This document shows, one piece after another, positions 35,601 to 45,768 of a stretch of 64,000 bases of DNA. The DNA comes from Trifolium pratense. Lineage: Eukaryota; Streptophyta; Magnoliopsida; Fabales; Fabaceae. The position numbers were made by a program, and so were the translations under genes. The stretch is taken from assembly GCF_020283565.1 (NCBI RefSeq), contig NC_060060.1:70913257-70977256 (forward strand). Reading direction: 5' to 3'. Positions within the stretch are counted from its first letter, which is position 1, and the number at the start of each line of letters is the position of its first letter. The notes under the pieces were generated by a model. The model was given only the letters and a program-made list of their open reading frames with translations. It ran no database searches and was not told where the DNA came from.

Positions 35601-37033
35601 TCAAAGTTGACGAGAATGGAGTTGTGAGATTTCATGGAAGAGTGTGCGTGCCCGATGTGCCCGAGATTAAGAAGATGATTTTGGAAGAAGGTCATAGGAG
35701 TGGAATGAGTATTCATCCTGGGGTAACCAAGATGTATCAAGATTTGAAGAAGTTGTTTTGGTGGCCAGGAATGAAGAGGCAAATTTCTGAGTTTGTTTAT
35801 GCTTGTCTAGTTTGTCAGAAGTCGAAGATTGAGCATCAGAAACCGTCTGGTTTGTTGCAACCTTTGTTTATCCCGGAATGGAAGTGGGATAGTATTGCGA
35901 TGGATTTTGTGGGAGGTTTACCCAAGACTACTAAAGGTTATGAAGTGATTTGGGTGGTAGTAGACCGTTTGACAAAGTGTGCGCATTTTATTGCTATTAA
36001 GAAAGGTACCTTGGTGCCTAAGTTGGCCGAGATCTATGTGGAGCAAATTGTGAAGTTGCATGGTATTCCGTCGAGTATTGTTTCGGATCGAGATCCGAGG
36101 TTCACTTCGAGATTTTGGGAAAGTTTACAAGAGGCTTTAGGGACTAAGTTGAGGTTGAGTTCGGCTTATCATCCTCAAACGGATGGCCAATCGGAAAGGA
36201 CAATACAATCTTTAGAAGATTTGTTGAGAGCTTGTGTTTTGGAGCAAGGAGTAAGTTGGGATTCATGTTTGCCATTGATCGAGTTCACGTACAACAATAG
36301 TTTTCATTCGAGTATTGGAATGGCACCTTTTGAGGCTTTGTATGGAAAGAGGTGTAGAACACCGCTTTGTTGGTTTGAATCCGGAGAGAGTGTGATTCTT
36401 GGTCCGGAGATTGTGCAAGAGACTACGGAAAAGATTAGAATGATTAGAGAGAAAATGAAAGCGTCTCAGAGTCGTCAGAAGAGTTATCACGACAAGAGGA
36501 GGAAAGACATTGAATTTCAAGAAGGTGATCATGTTTTCTTAAGAGTTACATCGACTACCGGAATTGGACGTGCTTTGAAGTCGAGGAAGTTGACGTCGAA
36601 GTTTATTGGTCCTTATCAGATTTTAAAAAGAGTGGGGAAAGTGGCGTATAGGATTGCTTTACCGCCATCATTGGCGAATTTGCACGATGTGTTTCACGTG
36701 TCACAATTGAGGAAGTATGTTAGAGACCCGTCGCATGTGATTGAATCGGATGATGTTCAAGTGAGGGATGACTTAACGGTCGAGACTGTGCCTTTGAGGA
36801 TCGAAGGTAGAGAAGTGAAGAGGTTGAGAAATAAGGATATCGCCTCGGTGAAGGTAGTATGGGGAGGACCCGCTGGTGAGAATGCGACTTGGGAATTGGA
36901 GAGCAAGATGATGAGTTCGTATCCAGAGTTATTTCCAGGTAATTTTCGAGGGCGAAAATTCTTTAAGGAGGGTAGAGTTGTAACGACCCAATTTTCATTT
37001 ATATGTTTTTATGTGTTAAAATGTTTTAATTGA
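32612..37033 (+). CDS. Gag-Pol polyprotein of the Ty3/gypsy chromovirus, intact frame
   Basis: One open frame of about 1473 codons; the ATG at 32612 ([12 protein letters not shown]) is the first after the PBS. Gag covers about residues 1-330, with three CCHC knuckles near residues 250, 270 and 289 ([42 protein letters not shown]). Then come the aspartic protease (DTGATHSF, about 343), reverse transcriptase (FIDDILVYS, about 665), RNase H ([11 protein letters not shown], about 813), the integrase zinc region (from about 1035) and the DDE core with WVVVDRL, SDRDPRF and [11 protein letters not shown] (about 1110-1200). A chromodomain-like end ([18 protein letters not shown], about 1410-1430) should direct integration to marked chromatin. 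The frame stops inside the 3' LTR. All catalytic motifs I looked for are present, so it may be active. Confidence 0.95.
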   Translation: MAARANNQMADAIATLTNIVARDHQPGREDEMRLERFMKHNPKLFIGGYAPEAAVKWIEEVEIVFEAMRCTEESKLILGTYVLREEANKWWKNAKLRMGAGGVVITWEMFKGEFLRKYFPADIRNKKVVEFMELKQGNMSVAEYSVKFEELCAFSPHYNTVEAENDKCVKFESGLRPDIKHLIGFSQIRDFATLVDKCRICDDDGKAKTNYYKAMSDKRGKGQDRGKPYGDKGKKVVETSGGKKRGGGQCYKCGELGHKSYECPKKVNKCFNCGRLGHKSDVCQVKVTCFNCGEEGHKSPMCKKPKKTMGKVFALSGDDADQGDNLIRGTCFIYNTPLIAIIDTGATHSFISVDCMKRLSIPVSEMSGRMEIETPANSSVTTRLVCRDCPVTVFGRHFGMHLVCIQLSGIDVIFGMNWLVFNRVHINCCEKTVVFPKPEESSHLMSKKEVVESLKEPVEVYALFASLKMEGEVKMEELPVVCEFPDVFPEDVSDVPPKREVEFTIDLVPGTSPISMAPYRMSASELNELKKQLEELLEKKFIRPSVSPWGAPVLLVKKKEGSMRLCIDYRQLNKVTIKNKYPLPRIDDLMDQLVGACVFSKIDLRSGYHQIRVKTEDIPKTAFRTRYGHYEYSVMPFGVTNAPGVFMEYMNRIFHSFLDKFVVVFIDDILVYSKSEEEHKEHLRIVLHVLKEKKLYAKLSKCEFWLKEVSFLGHVISSGGIAVDPAKVDAVLQWGTPESVSEIRSFLGLAGYYRRFIEGFSKLALPLTQLTRKDQAFVWDGKCEESFQELKKRLTTAPVLILPDATESFVVYCDASKMGLGGVLMQKGQVVAYASRQLKVHERNYPTHDLELAAVVFSLKVWRHYLYGSKFEVFSDHKSLKYLFDQKELNMRQRRWLEFLKDYDFDLSYHPGKANVVADALSRKSLHMSSLMVKELELIEEFRDLSLVCVVTPKSVKLGMLKLTNPFLENIKECQKMDKKLIEKLAIVVEEGKEANFKVDENGVVRFHGRVCVPDVPEIKKMILEEGHRSGMSIHPGVTKMYQDLKKLFWWPGMKRQISEFVYACLVCQKSKIEHQKPSGLLQPLFIPEWKWDSIAMDFVGGLPKTTKGYEVIWVVVDRLTKCAHFIAIKKGTLVPKLAEIYVEQIVKLHGIPSSIVSDRDPRFTSRFWESLQEALGTKLRLSSAYHPQTDGQSERTIQSLEDLLRACVLEQGVSWDSCLPLIEFTYNNSFHSSIGMAPFEALYGKRCRTPLCWFESGESVILGPEIVQETTEKIRMIREKMKASQSRQKSYHDKRRKDIEFQEGDHVFLRVTSTTGIGRALKSRKLTSKFIGPYQILKRVGKVAYRIALPPSLANLHDVFHVSQLRKYVRDPSHVIESDDVQVRDDLTVETVPLRIEGREVKRLRNKDIASVKVVWGGPAGENATWELESKMMSSYPELFPGNFRGRKFFKEGRVVTTQFSFICFYVLKCFN
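36962..36978 (+). other. Polypurine tract of the Ty3 element
   Basis: TTTAAGGAGGGTAGAGT lies immediately before the 3' LTR start and within the last codons of the gag-pol frame. Confidence 0.8.
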
Positions 37034-39142
37034 CGTGGCATTTTAAATAAGTTAATAACTTTAGTTATTTATCGAGTACTTAGTTATTAGGCGAGTAGTA
37101 AGAGTTAACTCGAATTGGGCCAAGCCAATGGGCTTGAGGCCCAATGGGCCGAGTAAGCTAGAGTGGGGCGGCCATATGGCCAAGTCCAAGAGGGAACATT
37201 TCATTATGTTCTTGTTCTTGAGGTTGGAGAGAGAAGAGAGCTCAAGTGGAGCTAGGGCAAAGGAAGTGAGGAGAATCAAGATCAAATCTTCGTATTTTCT
37301 TCGAATCCAAGTATGAGAGTAGATTCCTTAGTCGTGGGTGATCCGAGGAAGGGGAGAATGTCGATTTCTCCTCACCCGAACTTCCTCCACCCCATTTTCG
37401 TTTTAGATAGGAATGGATTTTCTTGATGAAATTCGTTCCTAAGGTTCTTGTTGTGTTTAACATGCTTGTAACATGATTAATGAACGGAAATATTTGCTAA
37501 AAACGAGTTTTCTAATGGATTAAACTCAAGAACTTAGTGTTCTTGAGAGTTTTGATGAAATGGTGTAAATCCTTACTTTTTCGATGTTAACGATGTAGAT
37601 CGGGAAAACTAACCGTCCTTTTATGCTTAAACATGTTTGTTACACTTGTATATGAACTCATTTGGGATTTATAACATGAAAAATGGGATTTTTGGGTGAT
37701 TTGGTGTAGAAATCGCAAGTTTTGAACTGTCCTGACAGGAGGTGTTCGCTCAGCGAACGTGTGGCGAACAGCTCGCCACAGCTCGCTGCAGCTCGCCATG
37801 AGCAGGGGACTTCCTGGTGAGGTTCGCCATGTCTCGCTGAGCCTTCGCTCAGCGAATAGTTCGCCGAAGCTCGCCAAAGCTCGCTATGAGCAGGTGACTT
37901 GCTGGTGAGGTTCGCCATGTCTCGCTAAGCCTTCGCTTAGCGAAGGCCTCTGTTTCTGCAACTTTTTGTTGATGTTTTACAGTACTTGTAGGCAATTGTA
38001 ACTTGGTTTAATGATACTCTTGCATGATTAGTGATGCTTGTTAATGCTTGTAATGCTTATTGCTAATCGTTTAAGATTGTTAATCATGTATGAAGTATGA
38101 TGTATGAAGTATGATAAATGAAGAATATTAAGGTTTTGTTAAATCTTAATAATGAAGTATGTTGGATAGTGTTCCACATAATAAATGAAGAGCTTATGCT
38201 AATTATTTGTGAGTGAATTCATGAACACATATACATGCATTCATGAATTAAATAGGATATTGGATATTCCAATAAAGAAGTATATCGGATTATATTTATC
38301 CGATAAAGAAGGATATTAGAGGTGAGATACTCTAATAAAGAAGATGGTACCACATGCATTAGTAATGTCTAGGATTGACATTCATGAAGTTGAAGCATTA
38401 GAGTTGCATTAGGCTATATGTGTGCATTACTTGATGAGTGATATGTGACATATAATTTGGCTAAGTGGAATGAATTGTAGGTTGATTATTTGGTACTTGG
38501 TTATACATGTTTAGAACTTGTAATTGAGTAGTTAATGGTGATGCATGTTTATAAATTATGAATATGCTTGTTGTATGTTGAAGTAGTGTTTAAGTATCGA
38601 TTTACTTGCACTTGTATTTTGATTATGTGATCTAACTCTCATGCTTTGTGTTATGTGCTGGACCGTTGGGGGTTCAGGTTCTCAGGTTGAGGATCCCGAT
38701 CAGAGTTAGAGGATTGTTCGTGCTCGTGCTTAGTGTAGCGCTTTTTGGTGAGGAGTTTAGCCTAGACTACTCCTTTAGATATATTTGTATATCTCTTTTG
38801 ATGGGTTGTATAGAGTTGCTCTGATTAGGTTTTACCGAGTCGGGTTATTCGTTTGAATTGTATTAAGCCCGTGATGGCATATTTAACTTTGCTATTCCTA
38901 TCTTTTGAATTGTAAACATAATATCCTTTGTTGATATGGCCTAGAGCCTAGGGATATTGTGTGAACAATTATGATCATTGTATGATGTACATTATGATAA
39001 TTATTCGCTTTTAATTCCGCTGTGCTAGCATGATTTTTAATTATGCCGTGGTTTGTATTATTAACATGTGACGCCTAGATTTTTCTTAAGTGTTTTATTT
39101 ATTTATATTTAATAAATACGCGTTAAGGGGTTGGGTGTTACA
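36979..39142 (+). repeat. 3' LTR of the Ty3 element
   Basis: Almost identical to 30318-32475; 6 bp longer because of an extra CAAAGG-like insertion near 37258. Palindromes are conserved at 37745-37947. Confidence 0.95.
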
Positions 39143-39223
39143 CGTGTGCCTCTAACTAGTTCTAACTCTGCCTCATGTAGAAATTATCGTTCGTTCTAAC
39201 CCTATACTAAGACCTCATATACT

Positions 39224-40534
39224 TTTTTTGAAAAAGCTAAAATGAGATATATTACCATGCCTCCCCAGCACAAGACGTACCAAGATAGGCTACAAAAGTT
39301 TACAAAGTGTCATAGAAACAAAAACATAAACAAATCATACAAAGCTCAAACAAATCATAGGACTAGACCACTAGCTATGGTAGTTATAAGCTAACGAAAC
39401 ACTCATCGACTTCAACCACCTAAAAGAGAAAATCTTGATCTTGTCCAACAAAATATAGGGCGTGTCCTCTGATCCTGTGAACAATCGATGGTTTCGCTCC
39501 GTCCATACAACCCAAATGCAAGCAAGCCAAATGAGCTGTAAAAATGATCGACGCGCACGAGAGCCACCTGCTGAAAATGCAAACTGAACAAAATGGTCAC
39601 GCGGAGTAGTGAACTCCACCAAAGAAATACCAATCCACGAGCGCACTAAATCCCAAAGTGAACCAATGGTACTACATGAGATGAATAAGTGATGGGCTGA
39701 CTCGACCTCTCCACATCCAAAAACGCAAGAGTGAGCTGTAGAAGATAAAACACCTTGAGTAACCAAATTTACTTTCGAAGGCAACCTGTCACGCAATAAA
39801 CGCCATGTGAATATGGAAACCTTCAAAGGAACCTGGGGGTGCCAATTGAGGTTATCTGCTTCCTCCATAGTAACCGAAACATGAGAAGTGAGAAGCTGAT
39901 AAGCTCCTCTAACATAGTAACCTATGTCAAGTTCAGGGCGCCACTGCCACATGTCAATAAAATGAGCCTGCAAGATAATGTTAAGAAGTAAAGACTGACA
40001 CTCCCCCAACATCTCCTTCTCTCATGCCCTCAGCTATCGCCGCCACACCCACGCCTCGCCCCCCTCACCCGACCCTGAAGCAAACATCTCTGCCACCATA
40101 CACGATTTGGTCTCTGCCAACTCAAACAGGCACCCAAACCGCTGACATAAAGGGATCTCATCCACCCAGTGATCGGTCTAGAAAAAAGTATCTGACCCAT
40201 CCTCCACCCTCTTCACAACCTGCTCCCAAAACCAACTGCCCCCTGTCTCACCCCCTCCATCCCTAATACGTGCTAACTCCCTCCACCACGACAACACTCT
40301 CCTGCCTCCATCTCGAAGTCTACCTCCCTCAATCCCATAACGAGCTGCCAACACTCTAAACCACAACCCCTCCCTGTCCACTAGAATCCTCCAACACCAT
40401 TTACCTAAAAGAGCCTGGTTAAACTCCCTCAAACGTCTGACCCCCAAACCTCCACTCTCCTTACTTAAGCAAATAGAGTTCCAACTAACCCAAGAAATTT
40501 TCCTAGAATCCTCACAACCCCCCCCCCCCAAAAA
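39224..40534 (-). mobile_element. 5'-truncated LINE (L1-type) insertion
   Basis: The minus-strand 3' end carries a poly(A) tail (plus-strand TTTTTTT at 39223-39229). AAGACCTCATATACT on the left (39209-39223) and AAGACCTCAGATACT on the right (40535-40549) are a 15-bp target duplication with one mismatch. The 5' end is cut at a run of C bases (40516-40529). The coding remnant is the C-terminal part of ORF2. Confidence 0.88.
39371..40531 (-). pseudogene. LINE ORF2 C-terminal remnant (RT tail and zf-RVT)
   Basis: Two minus-strand frames. The first (40531-40178) matches the end of plant L1 reverse transcriptase (KISWVSWNSICLSKESGGLG ... FNQALLGKWCWRI). The second (40012-39371) is the zf-RVT region (WHPQVPLKVSIFTWRLLRDR ... 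CVFGCGEVESAHHLFISC) with the conserved Cys/His set. A frameshift lies between them near 40020-40180. The catalytic RT core is missing through 5' truncation, so it cannot move itself. Confidence 0.88.
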
Positions 40535-40630
40535 AAGACCTCAGATACTGAATTTAATGGTCATTAGAAATTCCCAAAAAAAAGAAATTTTCCAACTAAG
40601 ACCTCAGATACTGAATTTAATGGTCTCATC
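40535..40630. repeat. Duplicated LINE target flank
   Basis: CTAAGACCTCAGATACTGAA and the following TTTAATGGTC occur at about 40533-40561 and again at 40596-40625, separated by a short A-rich filler. The insertion site thus carries one copy more than a simple target duplication needs. Confidence 0.75.
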
Positions 40631-41058
40631 TTGGCCATATCACACCGTCATTCGTTCGGGATTACTAACTTCGTTTCTTATGCGATATCCACTAGGTCAT
40701 TAGATTTTATTCTAATGTGATTAGTATTAAAATAAATATAAATCCAGACGATAAAAGAGTTTGAAAGTAGAAACAATTGAATTTATACCCAAATTACACA
40801 AAACCAAGCATTCGTAAGGGGGTTCCTCGACTCCACCTAACCTAGGAAAAATAAATTACAAAGATAGAAAGAAAATAATGTTATTGGCCTTGGAGTTCCT
40901 TGGCCTCATTGCCTCCTCCTTAGAGTTCTCCTAACTCTTGGTGAATATTCAGAGTACTGAATACTTTGGAATTTCTTGGGATGAATAATAGTGGAGGAGG
41001 AAAGCTCTATTTATAGTTTTTCAACTGGGTTCTAGGCTTTTCTGCGCGCCCATCGCAC

Positions 41059-41300
41059 CCATCGTGGCCACGATGGCGTGTGTTTTCGCCTCATCGTGGC
41101 CACGATGGATCATATCATGGTACGATGGAAGATCTTCTCAGGATTTTCTACGTTCTTTTCAAGTCATCATCGTGCCATGATGACAAGTTATCGTGGTACG
41201 ATGGAAAAGATTTGTTGCAGATTTTCTTCAATTTAACCGCCTTCTCATCGCCCCACGCTGGGATTCATCGTGGGTACGATGGTTGCGCAGTTTTATTACG
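41059..41300. repeat. Cluster of CATCGTGG/CCACGATG palindromes
   Basis: CCATCGTGGCCACGATGG (41059-41076) is a perfect 18-bp palindrome. CATCGTGGCCACGATG recurs at 41092-41107, and related words CATGGTACGATGG, CATCGTGCCATGATG, ATCGTGGTACGATGG and CATCGTGGGTACGATGG follow to 41282. The cluster lies upstream of the minus-strand TATA box of the probable solo LTR. Confidence 0.9.
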
Positions 41301-41589
41301 GTTTTGCGCTTTTTTGTTGTTTTTCCACTTTTCTTGCTTCTGGGCCAAGTAACTTCACTTTTCCAGGTATTTGCTTTTGGGCTTCAACTGCTATTAAAAC
41401 TACCTAAATTACTACTAAAAACATCATATAATTGACCGTCTTCAAGTACTTACAGCAACGTTTCAGGAATAAAAATATGGACAAACGTAAGAAAATAATA
41501 TGGTATATAACATACTTATTTTGTTTTCAATTGTAATATATTTTAAAGGATAAAAATTTAGTTAAGATAAAATTATATGGGTAAAATTG

Positions 41590-41770
41590 GAAGATAAAAT
41601 GATAAGCTATAAGCTATAGACTCATAAGCTACTTGAAATAGCTTCTGGAAAATAAGTTATAAGTCAGTAAAATAAGTTATAAGCTCTTTCTAAAAATGCT
41701 GTTACCAAACAGATTTTTTAGCTTATAAGCCATAAGACATAAGCTATATAAGCTAGCTTTTTTGGCTTGA
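41590..41770. repeat. MITE-like repeat rich in AAGCTTATAAGC words
   Basis: GATAAGCTATAAGCTATAGA on the left and GCTTATAAGCCATAAGACAT on the right give imperfect inverted arms around TTTCTAAAAATGCTGTTACC. The same words appear near 12640, 13010 and 22990, so this is a dispersed AT-rich family. Exact ends were not fixed. Confidence 0.55.
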
Positions 41771-42361
41771 CTAGTTTTTCACATGTGTTGGTGGAGGGTG
41801 TGAATAACAATGATTTGGAACGTTGTGCTAATGAGGACAATTTTCTCAGTGATGGGCCTGAGTAGTCGAGCCCAATTCGGTGTGTTTCAAGAAGGAGGAT
41901 TAATTTACAGGCTACAAAGATTCTCGCCCCACCCCGAATTTTCAAAAATATAAATACATTTCGAGTTTTAGAACTCAATACATATTTAAATTTTTTCGAG
42001 CAAAGAGTGCTCCAAGTTAATCAAACTTAATTATGGAATTCTTATGGTATGAGCTACCAAAGAGGAATTGCACTTTGTTGATATAGATAGTCAATTTTTA
42101 TAAGCTTCCTTTAACCATGCAGTATAATACCTGCATGGTGTTAGGATCACTCTCTTTCAGATATAGACTTATGTGTCCTCAATTCAATCTTTTTACTGAA
42201 TTGGATAAATTCAAATATGACTTATAAAAAATATGGATTATATTCCAACTTAATATAATTAAATTTGATTAGATTATGTCCGCAAGTCCTAATTTAAACC
42301 CCAACACTCTCATTTGTGTGTAAGAATTTTTTATGGTTTTGTCGTTTGGTTTATAGGCTAA

Positions 42362-42712
42362 TGTTATGGTGGACCACTTTTACAAGTGGTCTACCGTGGA
42401 CAAGTGATCTACCGAATACGAATTTTATAAAATTTACCGTTAGATTTAAGTTTATATCATTTAGATCATTCATAAAAAAAAATTGAAAAATTGAAAATCA
42501 TTTGATATGTTATTGAGACCATCAAGATTTACGGTATTTAATAAACCATTAATCTTGATGGGTCTCAATAACATATCAAATGATTTTCAATATTTCTAAA
42601 TTTTTCAATGAATGATCTATATGTTATAAACTTTCAATTTAACAGTGAATTTTGTAAAATTCGTATTCGTTATAATATTATTCATAACTGGTCCACCATG
42701 GACCACTTGATG
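42362..42712. mobile_element. Foldback MITE (long imperfect palindrome)
   Basis: The left arm (ATGGTGGACCACTTTTACAA ... TTGAAAATCATTTGATATGT) and the right arm (ACATATCAAATGATTTTCAA ... TGGTCCACCATGGACCACTT) are inverted copies over about 160 bp with a centre near 42540 (CATCAAGATTTACGG against ATTAATCTTGATGG). The transcript would form a long hairpin. No coding content. Confidence 0.85.
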
Positions 42713-43566
42713 AAATGGTTCATATTAGAATTTAACTTGGTTTATATACCAAAAAAATTGACTAAATCAAGTAAAAAAATATGATCAAAACCATCCCAAC
42801 CCAACCCGCAAACAATTTTTTTTTTTTTTTTGTGCAAACCCGCAAACACTTCTAATAAGTTGATTATGAACAATCAAATATTAAAGACTTAATCATAGTT
42901 TTGGTCTCCTATTTTAACATTTTCACTAAATTGACCCTCTTATTTTAAAATCATACAATTTTGGTCCCTCTACCGGATTTTTATTCTAAAAAATTGCAAT
43001 TTTAATTTATTTTAAATGATATGACAAACAATTTAATGATCCAGGTGTATTAATAATTTACATTTCATTAATTAAATTTCAAAAATAAATAATCTCTAAA
43101 ATTGAAATCAAAGTTTTTATTGAGTTTTCTTGTAATTTCATGAATTTTGATTATTTATATATCATCAGATTATATGTCGCATCATTTAAAATACGCAAAA
43201 TTAAAACAGAGGTCCTTTATCTTATTTATTTGTAACACTTTGGTCCTTTATCTTTTATTTGTAACATATAAGTCCTTTATCTTGTATATTTGTAACACCT
43301 CGGTCCTTTTTTCTATTTTTTATTAAAAAAATAATGATGTAGCTTGACACATCAGATAATTTTGTTTTTTAAAATATATTTTAATTAAAAAAATAAAGAA
43401 AATCAAAATAAGATGAAAATCATCATCTTTATCATGGTCATCATTCCTTCAAAATCTTTTCCCAATTTTTCCAATACCAAAAACCATAAATCACCAAAAC
43501 CCAAATTGACTTTTATGACATATACATCGATTTTCAACCATGGTGCAGAAGCTAATACGGAAGGAG

Positions 43567-43771
43567 TGTAACGACCCAAATTTATTATTCACTATGTAAG
43601 TGTTTAATTATTTGGTGACGTGGTTTTTAAGTAAGATAGTAACTTTAAGTTATTTATCGAGAGTTTTAGTTAACGAGCGAGTTAGTGAGTTTTAACACGA
43701 GTTGGGCCAAGCATTTGGGCTTGAGGCCCAATGGGCCTTGGACTTAAGGATGGGGCGCTATATGAAGCCCT

Positions 43772-43810
<39 letters not shown>

Positions 43811-45768
43811 TGTCACATTTGTGACTTTGAAGAGAAAGTAGAGAGAAGGAAGAGAAGAGGAGAGCTAGGGCAAGAGCTTCAAGGAGAGATTCGATGATCA
43901 ATCGTTGAGCTTTCGTCGGATTAAGATAAGAGAGTAGATTTCATATTCGTGGGTGATACGAGAAAGGGGAGAATGTCGATTTCTCTGTACCCGAACTTTC
44001 TCCACCCTATTTTCGTTTGGGTTTTTGGGTGATTTCTTAAAGAAAATGATAGAGAATGTTCATAACACGTTTAATATACTTTTAAAATGTAGCATGAACG
44101 AATTTGTGGGTTAAATTAGGTATTTGTTATGTTTTGATTTGAGTTGTTGTGTTCTTGAGCTTTTGAGCTAAAAATGGCAAATCTCTACTTTTTCGTAGGA
44201 AAAATGGTAGATCGGTGAAATGAACCGTCCTTTGTGTTTACATATGTTTGTTTCACTTGAATATAAACTTATTTGGGGTTTATAACATGAAAAATGGGAT
44301 TTTTGGGTGATTTGGAGTGAAAATCGCAGGTTTTGAGCAATGCTGTCAGGAGGCCCTCACTTAGCGAGTAGGTAGCGATTGTTGCTGTCTGAGGCTCTCG
44401 TTAGGCCCTCGCTCAGCGAACAGGTAGCGACCAGTTCGCTGTCGCTCGCCAGGAGCTGTCCTTGCACTGCCTTTGCTCGCCATCCCTCGCTATGTCGTCG
44501 CTAAGCGACCAGTACTGTGCAGAACATATTTTGTTGATGTTTTTAAGTGCAATTAGGCACTTGTAACATGTATTTAAGGTATCCTAACATGCAATTAAGT
44601 GTTTGTAACCATGATTGATTGCTTGTTGATGAATAATGATGTGTTGATGAATTGTTGATTATATTTGTGGAATATAATTTGTTGTTGATTGTGTTGATGA
44701 TGTTTGTTAAAATGTTAAAGAAGTATATTAAGGTGTTAATCAACTTAATAAAGAAGGATATTAGAATTATGTCATTCTAATAAAGAATGATGTTAAGGTA
44801 TAGTGTTATCTTAATAAAGACGAAATGTTGGATAGTGTTCCACATTATAAATGAAGAGCTTAATGTTATTGTTTGTGAGTGAATTCATGAAATACATACA
44901 TGCATTCATGAATTATATGTGATATTGGATATTCCAATAAAGAAGGATATCGGATTATATTTATTCGATAAAGAAAGATATTAGAGGTGAGATACTCTAA
45001 TAAAGAAGATAGTACCACATGCATTAGATATATCTAGGGGACATAGCATGAAGATTGTGGCATTAGATTGCATTAGGATATGTGTACATTATTTGATATT
45101 TGATTTGTGACACATATGTTTGGAATTTGTGATAATTGTCTATGTGTGTTAGACTTGTTATATGTGTTGAATGTCCGATGATTATAAATGTAATTGGCTT
45201 CAATATCTTGTGGATTATAACTTCTTGTAGCTTATAATTAAATTTGATTAATGATGTATGCTTATAAATGAAGTGTGAGTACAATTAGGTTGTAACTCCT
45301 AATTAGATATGATTAATGAAGTATATGCATGAGTTAGAATATGCATGATTTGTGATGAAGTGTTTAAGTATCGTTTACTTACACTTGTATATATTTGAGT
45401 ATGTTATCTAACTCTCTTTTATGTGTTATGTGCTGGACCGTTGGGGGTCCAGATTCACAGGTTTCGGGTTTATCGATGTCGAGTTATCGATGAAGCTCTG
45501 CTCGGATTGTGAGACGGGAAAAGGGTTGTATTTAGTTTATAGGGTCTTTAATGACTATTTGTATTTACTTTGGAAAATGTATCTTTATAAAGAGAATTTA
45601 TTTTGTATAAAGGGAGTTTTACTAATTAATTAAATTAGTATTATTTTGATGAAGAATGTAATGCTCGAACCATGACTTTTATAATAACTAACTTTGATTT
45701 TCCACCGCGTATTTTGAAAAAGATTTATCATAGTAGAATTTTATTAAATAACATGTTTGAGTGTTACA
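43567..45768 (+). repeat. Solo LTR of a Ty3 family related to the element at 30318
   Basis: TGTAACGACCCAAATTTATT starts it and GAGTGTTACA ends it, like the complete Ty3 element's LTR, with AGGAG as a 5-bp target duplication on both sides (43562-43566 and 45769-45773). The order of blocks (GGGCCAAGCATTTGGGCTTG, GGGGAGAATGTCGATTTCTC, TGCTGGACCGTTGGGGGTCC) matches the LTR at 30318 at moderate identity. No internal sequence remains, so it arose by LTR-LTR recombination. Confidence 0.93.
43773..43807. repeat. (AG)n microsatellite
   Basis: About 17 AG units inside the solo LTR. Confidence 0.95.

Larger units (their letters stand above)
30318..39142 (+). mobile_element. Complete Ty3/gypsy chromovirus (Tekay/Del-like)
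   Basis: The 8825-bp element is flanked by a 5-bp target duplication CGTGT (30313-30317 and 39143-39147). It has LTRs of 2158 and 2164 bp, both TGTAACGACC...GTGTTACA, a PBS for initiator Met tRNA at 32480-32491, one uninterrupted gag-pol frame and a polypurine tract before the 3' LTR. By eye the LTRs differ at only a few sites (T/C near 30681/37348, T/G near 31162/37826, C/T near 32046/38713, and a 6-bp indel near 30596/37258), so insertion is recent. Integrase followed by a C-terminal chromodomain-like region supports the chromovirus group. Confidence 0.95.
29853..41454 (-). repeat. Probable solo LTR (minus strand) split by a Ty3 element and a LINE
   Basis: The left edge begins TGTAAGTGCAC and the right edge ends AAGTACTTACA, so the two ends form a short inverted repeat with TG...CA termini. 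Removing the Ty3 element (30318-39142 with one TSD copy) and the LINE (39224-40534) leaves about 1.46 kb. On the minus strand a TATA box (CTATAAATAG near 41009-41018) follows a promoter-like part that contains several palindromes (41059-41300). I did not find a matching 5-bp target duplication (GGTTC on the left, GCAAC on the right), so the solo-LTR reading is tentative. Confidence 0.5.

Noticed and set aside
40024..40266. Pro-rich plus-strand frame
   Set aside because: Antisense to the LINE ORF2 remnant.
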